A DNA stretch of 11,582 nt from DASRQK01 sp964401685 (GTDB lineage Bacteria > Bacteroidota > Bacteroidia > Sphingobacteriales > Sphingobacteriaceae): contig CAYNZH010000049.1 in NCBI GenBank assembly GCA_964401685.1, positions 1 to 11,582 of the forward strand. Reading direction: 5' to 3'. Position numbers and translations under genes: made by a program. Of this stretch, positions 1-7,021 are shown one piece after another; position 1 is the stretch's first letter, and the number at the start of each line of letters is the position of its first letter. The notes beneath the pieces are model-generated. The model had not been told where the DNA came from. It was given only the letters and a program-made list of their open reading frames with translations, and made no database searches.

Positions 1-25
1 TTTTATTATTAAAAAAGAAATAATT

Positions 26-1708
26 ATGTGTGGAATTATTGGCGTATTCGGTCTGCAGGGAAAAGCAGAAGACAAAAGATCGCAGGTATTAGACATGGCA
101 AAAAAAATCCGTCATCGCGGCCCGGATTGGTCTGGTAATTTCAACACCGAAAATGTGATTTTGGCACACGAGAGGCTCGCTATTATTGATCCCAAATCAG
201 GCAAGCAGCCCCTGCAAAATACCAAGGAAACTGTTGTTCTTTCCATCAACGGAGAAATCTATAACCACCGGGAACTAAGGCAAAAGTACGCACCCGACTA
301 TCCCTATAAAACTGAGCTCGACAGCGAAGTCATTCTTGCACTCTACGAAAAGCAAGGCGTGGACTTTCTGGACCAACTCAACGGAATTTTCGCGTTTGCC
401 CTTTACGATGTGGAAAGTGATCGGGTTTTCATCGCACGTGACCACCTGGGAATCATTCCTTTATATATGGGCTGGGATGAAGACGACGTGTTTTATGTAG
501 CGTCCGAGCTCAAGGCTTTGGAGGGTATTTGTGTGACTATAAAAACGTTTCCTCCAGGTCATTCCTTATGTATTGAACGTGGAGATAACCTACAGGAGCT
601 GACGCCGGTAAGATGGTACCAACGCGACTGGGAATCCTATGAATCTGTAAAAGACAATATTACTTCGATCGACCTGGTGAAGTCAGGTTTGGAGGAGGCT
701 GTTCACAGGCAGCTTATGTCCGACGTTCCCTATGGCGTTCTGCTCTCAGGTGGGCTCGATTCTTCGGTGATCGCCGCGATAGCCAAAAAGTTTGCAGCCA
801 AACGCATAGAAAGCGACGATCAGGAAACTGCCTGGTATCCTCAATTGCATTCCTTCGCGATCGGACTCGAGGGCTCGCCGGACTTAGAAGCTGCAAAAAA
901 GGCGGCAGAACATCTGGGGACCGTGCACCACGAAGTCAACTTTTCATTGCAGGAAGGCCTAGACGCGGTTCGCGATGTCATTTACCAGTTGGAAACCTAC
1001 GACGTGACGACCATCCGAGCGTCCACACCCATGTACCTGTTGGCTCGGGTCATCAAATCTATGGGCATCAAAATGGTGCTCTCGGGCGAAGGGTCTGATG
1101 AGTTGTTCGGCGGCTATCTCTATTTTCACAAGGCACCAGATGCGCAGGCATTTCACGAAGAAACACTCAGAAAGCTAAGCAAACTGCATTTGTACGACTG
1201 TCTGCGCGCCAACAAATCCATGGCCGCCTGGGGCGTAGAGGCAAGAGTGCCGTTTTTGGATAAGGAATTTGTAGATATTGCTATGCGTGTCAATCCGGAT
1301 GATAAAATGATCCGTGACGGCCGGATGGAAAAATGGATTGTGAGAAAGGCTTTTGAAGAATACCTGCCCGAGAGTATAGCCTGGAGGCAAAAAGAGCAGT
1401 TTTCCGACGGTGTCGGCTACCTATGGATAGATACCCTGAGAGCACAAGCTGAAGAGAAGATTTCCGATCAGGAACTGCAAAACGCTTCGATACGTTTTCC
1501 CATCAATCCTCCTCAAAACAAGGAAGAATACTTTTACAGAAGTATATTCGAAGAGCACTTTCCTTCGGCAACCGCTGCCGCAACAGTACCGTCGGTCAAA
1601 TCGGTGGCATGCAGCACGCCAGAGGCCTTGGCCTGGGATGCCGCATTTCAAAGCCTGAACGAGCCTTCCGGACGCGCAGTGAGCAGCGTGCACCTGTCGG
1701 CTTATTGA
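26..1708 (+). CDS. asnB: Asparagine synthetase B, glutamine-hydrolysing
   Basis: This enzyme makes asparagine from aspartate, ATP and glutamine in the cytoplasm. The 560-residue length is close to the usual ~550 for AsnB. The start is fixed by the mature N-terminus MCGIIG: Cys2 is the glutaminase nucleophile exposed after Met removal. The N-terminal Ntn amidotransferase domain (about 2-200) shows RHRGPD (29-34), HERLAI with Arg50, SINGE with Asn75 and the Asp99 region, which bind glutamine. The synthetase domain carries the PP-loop SGGLDSS (241-247) that binds ATP and the SGEGSDELFGGY motif (353-364). All key residues seen are present, so the enzyme should be active. Only 25 bp of upstream sequence lies in the window, so its promoter and any upstream operon partner cannot be judged. 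It converges on accD with 21 bp between the stop codons. Confidence 0.97.
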   Translation: MCGIIGVFGLQGKAEDKRSQVLDMAKKIRHRGPDWSGNFNTENVILAHERLAIIDPKSGKQPLQNTKETVVLSINGEIYNHRELRQKYAPDYPYKTELDSEVILALYEKQGVDFLDQLNGIFAFALYDVESDRVFIARDHLGIIPLYMGWDEDDVFYVASELKALEGICVTIKTFPPGHSLCIERGDNLQELTPVRWYQRDWESYESVKDNITSIDLVKSGLEEAVHRQLMSDVPYGVLLSGGLDSSVIAAIAKKFAAKRIESDDQETAWYPQLHSFAIGLEGSPDLEAAKKAAEHLGTVHHEVNFSLQEGLDAVRDVIYQLETYDVTTIRASTPMYLLARVIKSMGIKMVLSGEGSDELFGGYLYFHKAPDAQAFHEETLRKLSKLHLYDCLRANKSMAAWGVEARVPFLDKEFVDIAMRVNPDDKMIRDGRMEKWIVRKAFEEYLPESIAWRQKEQFSDGVGYLWIDTLRAQAEEKISDQELQNASIRFPINPPQNKEEYFYRSIFEEHFPSATAAATVPSVKSVACSTPEALAWDAAFQSLNEPSGRAVSSVHLSAY

Positions 1709-1716
1709 GCCGATTT

Positions 1717-1735
1717 AAGTAGCCGCTACCTACTT
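1717..1735. terminator. Weak hairpin between convergent asnB and accD
   Basis: A 6-bp inverted repeat (AAGTAG at 1717-1722, CTACTT at 1730-1735) has a 7-nt loop and overlaps the accD stop codon. A competing 4-bp GTAG/CTAC pairing lies inside it. Neither strand has a clear run of T after the stem. It is the only stem seen between two converging genes, so it may slow or end transcription, but it is not a convincing intrinsic terminator. Confidence 0.25.
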
Positions 1736-2572
1736 GAGATGCGCTAAAAAGGTGGAAAGCTTGTTTTTAAGCTCTCTGCGATCTACGATAAAGTCGAGAA
1801 AACCGTGTTCTAGCACAAACTCTGAAGTCTGAAAGCCTTTGGGTAAATCCTTCTTAATGGTTTCTTTGATGACCCTTGGACCTGCAAAGCCGATCAATGC
1901 GCCTGGTTCAGCGATATTGATATCGCCAAGCATTGCGTACGAGGCTGTCACTCCACCCGTCGTCGGATCGGTCAGCAGGCAGATATAAGGAAGTTTGGCT
2001 TGATCGAGCAGCGCAAGTTTAGCCGAAGTTTTGGCCATCTGCATAAGTGAAAAGGCCGCCTCCATCATGCGTGCGCCTCCAGACTTGGAGATCAGCATGA
2101 AGGGCAGCTTGTTTTCAATACAATAGTCAATAGAACGTGAGATTTTTTCACCGACGACAGACCCCATGGATCCACCGATAAAGGTAAAATCCATACAAGC
2201 TATTACCAGATCCTGCTGGTTGATCTTGCCATGAGCACAGCGAATTGCGTCCTCCAGCCCCGTTTTTGCGTAACTTTCCTCCAAACGCTCCGCGTAGGCT
2301 TTTGTATCTTCAAATTGAAGCGGATCGCCAGATTTAAGGCCCGCGAAAAGCTCTTTGAAGTCATTATTGTCGAAAAGTATGGAAAAATAGGCCGCGGATC
2401 CAATGCGTAAATGATAGCCACAGTATTGGCAAACATAATTGTTTTCAATCTGCTCAATGTTGAGCAAGGGCTTCTTGCAGGAAGGACATTTGTTCCACAA
2501 ACCATCAGGCGCTTCCTTTTTATGTTCCGTCGCTGTATTGATACCAGCCTTATCTCGTTTAAACCAACTCAT
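1730..2572 (-). CDS. accD: Acetyl-CoA carboxylase carboxyltransferase subunit beta
   Basis: This is the beta subunit of the carboxyltransferase half of acetyl-CoA carboxylase. With AccA it moves CO2 from biotin on AccB to acetyl-CoA, giving malonyl-CoA for fatty-acid synthesis. The 280-residue length is typical. An N-terminal four-cysteine zinc ribbon is intact (CPSC at 29-32, CQYC at 48-51). The crotonase-fold domain that follows has the glycine-rich segments SGGARMMEA (164-172), PTTGGVTASYAMLGD (203-217) and GFAGPRVI (228-235), which form the oxyanion and CoA-binding sites. The ATG at 2570-2572 gives the usual short MSWFKR leader before the zinc ribbon. accA, accB and accC are not nearby, as is common. 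No convincing promoter was found in the 167 bp shared with the divergent permease gene. Confidence 0.96.
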   Translation of the reverse strand: MSWFKRDKAGINTATEHKKEAPDGLWNKCPSCKKPLLNIEQIENNYVCQYCGYHLRIGSAAYFSILFDNNDFKELFAGLKSGDPLQFEDTKAYAERLEESYAKTGLEDAIRCAHGKINQQDLVIACMDFTFIGGSMGSVVGEKISRSIDYCIENKLPFMLISKSGGARMMEAAFSLMQMAKTSAKLALLDQAKLPYICLLTDPTTGGVTASYAMLGDINIAEPGALIGFAGPRVIKETIKKDLPKGFQTSEFVLEHGFLDFIVDRRELKNKLSTFLAHLK

Positions 2573-2739
2573 GCATCTGTTTTAAAGGATCTGCAAATAA
2601 ACAAAAAAAAATCAAATTAAGCGTACCTTGACGCCGAATGTTGGGGATTTGCTGCTTTGTGTAACAATTCGCCTGGATTTTCGTCGAAGTTTGAGAGAGT
2701 TTCGTATATTCAGCAGCGTTAAAATTGCCGCGTTATTTT

Positions 2740-3609
2740 ATGGACATTGCACAAGTGGTAGGGTATATTCTGGCGATCGTGGTCGGAGCGATCATGGGGT
2801 TGATAGGCAGTGGTGGTTCTATATTGTCGGTGCCCATACTGGTATACGTGATGGGGATGGATCCGGTGTCTGCGACGGCCTATTCGCTGGTCATCGTGGG
2901 CGCTACGGCGCTTGTTGGTGGGCTTCAGAGTGCGGTCCAGCGGAATGTGGATTTCCCGACGGTGTGGCTGTTCGGTATTCCGTCTATCATTGCGGTGTAC
3001 CTGACAAGAGCCTATTTACTGCCGCTGGTGCCTGATGTGATTTTTACGTGGTCAGGATTTACACTGACCAAGCCCATTGCCCTGATGGTATTGTTTGCTG
3101 TGATCATGCTCGGTTCTTCCTTATCCATGATCCGACCTGTGAAAGCCGAGCTTGCCAAGCCGAAATCTCCTGCTTTGCTTCCGGACGAAGAGAGTGGCAT
3201 GGATATTTATTCCGAAGTCCAAGCGCCTCGGCAGGTGGCACCGAACTACCCATTCGTTCTGCTGGAAGGTGCTTTGGTCGGCGTTTTGACCGGTCTTGTC
3301 GGAGCTGGGGGTGGTTTTCTGATCATACCGACACTGGTGCTTCTTATGAAAATGCCAATGCGTCGTGCCGTCGGAACTTCACTTTTTATTATTGCCGCCA
3401 AATCATTGTTGGGTTTTCTGGGCGATGTCCAGCAAGGGTTCGATATCCACTGGTCCCTACTGCTCATTTTCAGTGGACTGGCGATCGCGGGGATTTTTTT
3501 AGGAAACCGCTGGAGTAGTAAAATCAAAGGCCCTCAGCTTAAAACCATATTCGGTTGGTTTGTCTTTGTTATGGGAATTTATGTTTTAATTAAAGAATTA
3601 TTTTTATGA
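2740..3609 (+). CDS. TauE/SafE (DUF81) family membrane permease, probable sulfur-compound transporter
   Basis: This is a 289-residue, highly hydrophobic inner-membrane protein of the TauE/SafE family. Members export or move sulfite, sulfoacetate and related anions, but substrates vary. The family's internal duplication is visible: GAIMGLIGSGGSILSVP (16-32) in the first half and GVLTGLVGAGGGFLIIPT (181-198) in the second, each with a glycine-rich motif and then a long hydrophobic helix. The halves are joined by a polar, probably cytoplasmic loop (about 132-168). Around eight membrane segments are expected. An in-frame TTG at 2725 would add five residues (MPRYF), but I prefer the ATG because the hydrophobic segment starts right after it. 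The stop overlaps the rhodanese start as ATGA, pointing to one mRNA with coupled translation. The rhodanese partner supports a sulfur role; the exact substrate cannot be read from the sequence. Confidence 0.88.
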   Translation: MDIAQVVGYILAIVVGAIMGLIGSGGSILSVPILVYVMGMDPVSATAYSLVIVGATALVGGLQSAVQRNVDFPTVWLFGIPSIIAVYLTRAYLLPLVPDVIFTWSGFTLTKPIALMVLFAVIMLGSSLSMIRPVKAELAKPKSPALLPDEESGMDIYSEVQAPRQVAPNYPFVLLEGALVGVLTGLVGAGGGFLIIPTLVLLMKMPMRRAVGTSLFIIAAKSLLGFLGDVQQGFDIHWSLLLIFSGLAIAGIFLGNRWSSKIKGPQLKTIFGWFVFVMGIYVLIKELFL

Positions 3610-4007
3610 AAAGGAAACGATTATTAATGACACTTACGGTCTGCGTACTCATGATCTTACCGTCCCTCGCAAAAGAACACGTCGCCGATACGTTAGCTAA
3701 TCAGGATATTATCCGTCAAGTTGATGTGTCTGGACTGGACACTACGGATGCGCTGATCATCGACGTTCGTACTGAGGCCGAATTTTCCGAAGAGCACCTG
3801 CCGGGCGCGCTACACATGAACGTCAATCAACCTGATTTTAAAGAGAAAATCCAGCTCCTATCAAAAGACAAGCCTGTCCTTGTTTACTGCCGTAGCGGTG
3901 GTCGGAGCATGAAAGCAGCCGAACTGATGGAAGAGCTTGGTTTTAAGGCAATTTACAATTTGGAGGGCGGCATGATTGCCTGGAAAAAAGAACAGGAAAA
4001 GCTATAA
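3606..4007 (+). CDS. Exported single-domain rhodanese (sulfurtransferase)
   Basis: A 133-residue protein with a signal peptide (basic MKRKR, hydrophobic core to about residue 20, likely cleavage near SLA/KE at 22-23, no lipobox cysteine) and one rhodanese domain. The domain shows IDVRTEAEF (52-60), EEHLPGALHMN (62-72) and the active-site loop CRSGGRS (95-101), where Cys95 would carry the persulfide. The C-terminal LEGGMIAWK (119-127) is typical of GlpE/PspE-like rhodaneses. It should act in the periplasm, moving sulfane sulfur to thiols or cyanide, though the true acceptor is unknown. It overlaps the upstream permease gene by 4 bp (ATGA), so the two are almost certainly co-translated, suggesting joint handling of a sulfur compound at the envelope. 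Its last codons double as the terminator of the opposite-strand tRNA gene. Confidence 0.92.
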   Translation: MKRKRLLMTLTVCVLMILPSLAKEHVADTLANQDIIRQVDVSGLDTTDALIIDVRTEAEFSEEHLPGALHMNVNQPDFKEKIQLLSKDKPVLVYCRSGGRSMKAAELMEELGFKAIYNLEGGMIAWKKEQEKL

Positions 4008-4019
4008 AAGCCTTTCCTG
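3984..4019 (-). terminator. Intrinsic terminator of tRNA-Leu, inside the rhodanese 3' end
   Basis: Read on the − strand, a 10-bp stem (CAGGAAAGGC at 4019-4010 pairing with GCTTTTCCTG at 4002-3993, including one G·U) closes a 7-nt loop and is followed by TTCTTTTTT (3992-3984). It begins 6 bp past the tRNA 3' end. On the + strand the G·U becomes an A·C mismatch and no T-run follows, so the element is built to work leftward, for the tRNA. The rhodanese stop codon lies in the loop. Confidence 0.75.
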
Positions 4020-4025
4020 CTCGAG

Positions 4026-4110
4026 TACCTAGGGCGGGAATCGAACCCGCACTCCCTTAACGGGAACAGGATTTTAAGTCCTGCGTGTCTACCAGTTCCA
4101 CCACCTAGGC
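4026..4110 (-). tRNA. tRNA-Leu (anticodon UAA)
   Basis: An 85-nt class II tRNA reading UUA codons. The cloverleaf is complete: acceptor GCCTAGG pairs with CCTAGGT plus discriminator A; the D arm contains ACTGGTAGAC; the anticodon arm CAGGA-CTTAAAA-TCCTG places anticodon TAA at 4076-4074; the long variable arm has a TCCC/GGGA stem, as expected for leucine; the T arm GCGGG-TTCGATT-CCCGC is canonical. CCA is not encoded and must be added after transcription. The first acceptor pair is G1·U72 rather than G-C. The gene has its own promoter and terminator and lies antisense to the neighbouring + strand genes. Confidence 0.97.
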
Positions 4111-4127
4111 GTGGGGTTTTCAGGATG

Positions 4128-4157
4128 CAAATATAGGCTATTTTGTGAATTAGTCAA
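4128..4157 (-). promoter_or_regulatory. Bacteroidota-type promoter of tRNA-Leu
   Basis: On the − strand, TTG (4157-4155) is followed after exactly 19 nt by TATATTTG (4135-4128), a perfect match to the Bacteroidota −7 element TAnnTTTG at normal spacing. Transcription should start about 7 nt further on, near 4121, leaving a leader of roughly 10 nt before the tRNA 5' end at 4110. Confidence 0.8.
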
Positions 4158-4189
4158 GGCAATTAGATGCAAATGCACACAATTTTTAT

Positions 4190-4221
4190 AAAAAAGTCGC
4201 CCCAGTTGTGGGGACGACTTT
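4190..4221 (-). terminator. Strong hairpin with T-tract, leftward terminator (possibly bidirectional)
   Basis: A 12-bp stem (AAAGTCG+CCCCA at 4193-4204 with TGGGG+CGACTTT at 4209-4221, one bulged base at 4214) closes a 4-nt loop. On the − strand it runs straight into six T (4195-4190), the form of an intrinsic terminator. On the + strand the stem is followed by only TTT, with a six-T run about 9 nt further on (4231-4236), so it may also end the permease–rhodanese mRNA less efficiently. The 4111-4341 stretch holds this hairpin, the tRNA promoter and a weak candidate promoter for the next gene; I see no other gene in it. Confidence 0.65.
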
Positions 4222-4270
4222 GTAGCCCTCTTTTTTATTGCTGTTAAAATGAGGATAATCAAACCCTTGG

Positions 4271-4303
4271 TTTGTATTGGCAAAGAAGGGAAACCTATGT
4301 TAA
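4271..4303 (+). promoter_or_regulatory. Candidate promoter of the MBL-fold hydrolase gene (weak)
   Basis: TTTG (4271-4274), 21 nt of spacer, then TATGTTAA (4296-4303), which matches TAnnTTTG at 6 of 8 positions. It would start transcription near 4310, about 32 nt before the ATG at 4342. The imperfect −7 box makes this tentative. Confidence 0.3.
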
Positions 4304-4341
4304 TTGAGTTTTATTTCCTCATTAAGAAATAGCTTTAGTAA

Positions 4342-5451
4342 ATGAAAATTTTTAAAAAAACGATGCAAATCCTCTTGATCCTCGTTCTCCTGATACTGGT
4401 CGGCTCGCTGATCTACCTGCAGCACCCCCGTTTTGGTGCGAAAATAACTGGGCAGCGCCTTCAGGTTATGCAGTCCAAAGCAAATTACAAAGACGGCGCT
4501 TTTGATAATATTGAACACACACCTGCTCTTGCTGAAGGTACTACGACCTGGGATATGTTCAGGAATTTCTTTTTTACAAAAACCGAGAGGAAAATTCCGG
4601 TGCGCCCGTTGCCAGTCGTACGCACGGACCTGCACAGTGTACCCCGTCATCAAAATGCCTTTGTTTGGTTTGGGCATTCGTCTTATTATTTGCAACTGGA
4701 TGGACAGCGAGTTCTGGTCGATCCTGTTTTTAGCAAGTATGCAACGCCCATCCGCGTGAGTATTCGTGCTTTTGACCGGGAGTATGAACATACGGTTGAC
4801 GACATACCTGAAATAGACATCTTGGTCATCACTCATGATCATTGGGACCATCTGGACTACAATACATTTATGCGAATAAAATCCAAGGTCGGCCATATAG
4901 TCACCGGACTGGGAGTAGGGGCACACCTGGAAAAGTGGGGATACCCTGCATCGCAAATCACGGAACTCTATTGGGGAGAGTCGGCACAGATTGGTGGGCT
5001 GCATATTACTTCGGTAACATCGCGGCACTTTTCAGGCCGGACTTTTAAGAGAAACGAAACCCTCTGGTCCTCCTTTATCCTGAAGGGTTCCAGGAAAATT
5101 TTCATCGGGGGCGACAGTGGGTATGGCAAGCACTTTAAAGAAATAGGGGAGGAACACGGTCCCATGGACTATGCTTTTTTGGACAATGGGCAGTATAATG
5201 AGCTGTGGCAGTATATTCACATGATGCCCGAGGAAGTTCCCCTGGCGGCTCAGGATTTGGGAGCCCGTTATGTGATCCCGGTACACTCTGCGAAATTTCC
5301 CTTGGCCCATCATGCCTGGGACGATCCGCTGATCCGGGTCCGGGCCGCCGCTACCGCCCAGGGCATTGATCTACTGACCCCAAAGATTGGTCAGTTGGTG
5401 TCCCTGGACGGATATACCGAACTCGAGCCTTGGTGGGAAGGCTTAGAGTAG
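4342..5451 (+). CDS. Membrane-anchored MBL-fold metal-dependent hydrolase, NAPE-PLD/UlaG-like
   Basis: A 369-residue protein with an N-terminal membrane helix (about 7-26) after KIFKK, so the catalytic domain probably sits outside the inner membrane. The metallo-beta-lactamase fold is clear: FVWFGHSSYYLQLDG (107-121), VDPVFS (126-131), the metal motif THDHWDHLD (164-172, ligands His165, His167, Asp169, His170), His229 in SRHFSG, Asp258 in GGDSGYG, His293 in YIHM and His315 in PVHS. This His/Asp set and the overall layout match the family that includes the N-acyl-phosphatidylethanolamine phospholipase D-like and UlaG-like hydrolases. A lipid or phosphodiester substrate is possible, but I cannot name it. 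It is monocistronic as far as can be seen, and its stop lies 5 bp from the stop of the converging aldo/keto reductase gene. Confidence 0.9.
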   Translation: MKIFKKTMQILLILVLLILVGSLIYLQHPRFGAKITGQRLQVMQSKANYKDGAFDNIEHTPALAEGTTTWDMFRNFFFTKTERKIPVRPLPVVRTDLHSVPRHQNAFVWFGHSSYYLQLDGQRVLVDPVFSKYATPIRVSIRAFDREYEHTVDDIPEIDILVITHDHWDHLDYNTFMRIKSKVGHIVTGLGVGAHLEKWGYPASQITELYWGESAQIGGLHITSVTSRHFSGRTFKRNETLWSSFILKGSRKIFIGGDSGYGKHFKEIGEEHGPMDYAFLDNGQYNELWQYIHMMPEEVPLAAQDLGARYVIPVHSAKFPLAHHAWDDPLIRVRAAATAQGIDLLTPKIGQLVSLDGYTELEPWWEGLE

Positions 5452-5456
5452 GGCTG

Positions 5457-6407
5457 TTATTTGGTTGCCTCGTCTAGCAAGGACAAATCTTCCCCATCCA
5501 GCTCCTGGCGGGTTGCCGCTGTAATCTCCTCAAGCTGCGCCAGACTTGTCGCACTTACGATCGGCGCAGTGACATTCTTCTGCGCCAGTAACCACGCCAG
5601 AGCAATGGTTGTCTGCGTCGCGCCATGCTTCGCTGCAATTTTATCTAAAGCGGTGAGAACCGAGAGGCCACGTTCATTTAGGTATTTGCCCGCTCCGGCA
5701 CCGCGTACACTTTTGCCAAAATCAGCTTCAGAGCGGTATTTTCCGGATAGAAAACCTGAAGCAAGGGCAGAATAGGGAAATACACTCATCCCGTATTTTT
5801 CGGCCAGAGGTGCATAAACCGACTCGAATCCCTGGCGCTCTACGAGATTGTATAGTGGTTGAATCGCCTGATAGGAGGGCAAACCCAGTTTTTCCGAGGC
5901 TTCCATTGACGAAGTCAGTCGCTCCGGCGAAATGTTCGATACCGCAATATGACGAATTTTCCCTGCTTTCATGGCCTCGTCATAGGCGGCCAACGTCTCT
6001 TCCACAGGGGTTTTCTCGTCGTCATAATGCGTGTAATATAGATCAATGTAGTCTGTCTTTAGTCTTTGGAGCGAACCGTCTATGGATTTCAGTATGTGAT
6101 TTCGACTGGAATCGGTGGGATGCAAGCCCGTAGCACCGCTCCCCTTGGTCGCCAGGACGATCTGTTCCCGATTGCTACGGGATTTCATCCAGTTGCCCAA
6201 AATAGTTTCTGACTGCCCGCCACCCTGTCCGTCTACCCAAAACGAGTACATTTCAGCGGTGTCGATAAAGTCAAATCCAGAGGCTATAAATCTATCCAGA
6301 ATGGCAAACGATTGCTTCTCATCCAGCGTCCAGCCGAAAACGTTCCCACCCAAGTTTATTGGCGCGACCTGTAGGTCTGTATTGCCAATGCTTACTTTTT
6401 TCATCAT
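5457..6407 (-). CDS. Aldo/keto reductase
   Basis: A 316-residue NADPH-dependent aldo/keto reductase with a TIM-barrel fold, predicted cytoplasmic. The catalytic tetrad is intact: Asp49 and Tyr54 in FIDTAEMYS, Lys88 in LATKGSG, and His127 in DLYYTHYDD. The stretch GGNVFGWT (20-27) and the insertion DGQGGGQSE (59-67) resemble the AKR11/12-like oxidoreductases of bacteria (IolS, Tas and YajO relatives), whose substrates are mostly unproven carbonyls or sugars. Two adjacent start codons exist (6405-6407 and 6402-6404); the first is used here. It starts 6 bp after the yceI-like gene stops, so the two form one operon reading leftward from the promoter region near 7020-7030. No nearby gene identifies the substrate. 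Confidence 0.92.
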   Translation of the reverse strand: MMKKVSIGNTDLQVAPINLGGNVFGWTLDEKQSFAILDRFIASGFDFIDTAEMYSFWVDGQGGGQSETILGNWMKSRSNREQIVLATKGSGATGLHPTDSSRNHILKSIDGSLQRLKTDYIDLYYTHYDDEKTPVEETLAAYDEAMKAGKIRHIAVSNISPERLTSSMEASEKLGLPSYQAIQPLYNLVERQGFESVYAPLAEKYGMSVFPYSALASGFLSGKYRSEADFGKSVRGAGAGKYLNERGLSVLTALDKIAAKHGATQTTIALAWLLAQKNVTAPIVSATSLAQLEEITAATRQELDGEDLSLLDEATK

Positions 6408-6413
6408 TTTTTT

Positions 6414-6995
6414 CTATTGCTTAATAAATTCGCCATCAGCTTTAATCCTTACCGCATCGCTGATGAGGGATACTGGAAAATCGGTTCCAATTTCAAAATC
6501 TGATCGATTCAGCGTTCCGGTGAGCTGAAATCCTACCGTTACTGTCCCCGTTTCCGGATCGACAAGTCTGCCATTGTAGAGAAGATCCATGGTAACCTCT
6601 TTACGAATACCGTGCATCTCCAGATCACCCGTCAATTTGTATTGATTTTCTCCAACTTTTTCTATTGAAGTACTCTTATAAGTCAACTCAGGATACGTTT
6701 CTACATCGAAAAAATCCGCGCTCTTTAGGTGATTGTCCCGCGCTTCTACCCGAGTGTCCAATGAGGCAACCTGAGCCGTCAATTCAAAGCGTGCATCGCT
6801 GAAATCTTCTTGTTCTGCATGGATTTTGACATCAAAATCATGGAAAAATCCAGAAACGTCACTCAATCCAAGGTGCGTCACCGTAAATTGTAACTGGGAA
6901 TGCGCTTTATCGTTTTCCCACAAAGTTACCGTCGCAAAAGCTGCAGTGGTTATTAATAATGCGATTGCAAGCAATCCTTTTTTCATTTTTTTCAT
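6414..6995 (-). CDS. YceI family lipocalin-like periplasmic protein
   Basis: A YceI-domain protein of about 193 residues. It has a signal peptide (MKKMKKG, hydrophobic to AAFA, likely cut at 21/22), then the YceI beta-barrel: WENDKAHSQLQFTVTHLG, a VSGFF segment, VEARDNHLKSADFFDVETYPELTYKS spread over the middle, HGIRKEVTM and the terminal FEIG...VRIKADGEF. Family members bind isoprenoid or other long-chain amphiphiles in the barrel. The frame stays open up to 7052, but that longer start would lie upstream of the likely transcription start. ATGs occur at 7001, 6995 and 6986; 6995 is 6 nt from an AAGGAG sequence and is preferred. It is the first gene of an operon with the aldo/keto reductase (6 bp gap), which could act on a carbonyl made available by the binding protein; that link is speculation. 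Confidence 0.93.
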   Translation of the reverse strand: MKKMKKGLLAIALLITTAAFATVTLWENDKAHSQLQFTVTHLGLSDVSGFFHDFDVKIHAEQEDFSDARFELTAQVASLDTRVEARDNHLKSADFFDVETYPELTYKSTSIEKVGENQYKLTGDLEMHGIRKEVTMDLLYNGRLVDPETGTVTVGFQLTGTLNRSDFEIGTDFPVSLISDAVRIKADGEFIKQ

Positions 6996-7001
6996 TTTCA
7001 T

Positions 7002-7007
7002 CTCCTT
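7002..7007 (-). promoter_or_regulatory. Shine-Dalgarno-like AAGGAG that decides the YceI start
   Basis: AAGGAG on the − strand touches the ATG at 7001 with no spacing, but sits 6 nt before the ATG at 6995, the usual distance. Such sequences are uncommon in Bacteroidota, so this is supportive rather than decisive. Confidence 0.45.
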
Positions 7008-7021
7008 TTTATTTGTTTCAA

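Noticed and set aside
2573..2739. Possible promoters between divergent accD and the permease gene (e.g. TTAATTTG-like and TATATTCA-like boxes)
   Set aside because: Each −7-like box has at least one mismatch and none has a TTG at 17-23 nt spacing, so no promoter could be placed with confidence.
2628..3518. Overlapping + strand open frames (2628-3035 and 3048-3518) inside the permease gene
   Set aside because: They are out-of-frame readings of the permease; rich in Cys, Trp and Arg and with no domain, while the permease frame carries the duplicated TauE/SafE motifs.
4300..5028. A 242-residue open frame on the − strand opposite the MBL-fold gene
   Set aside because: It lies almost wholly antisense to a gene with clear family motifs, has no recognisable domain or promoter, and its composition looks like a reverse reading of coding DNA.
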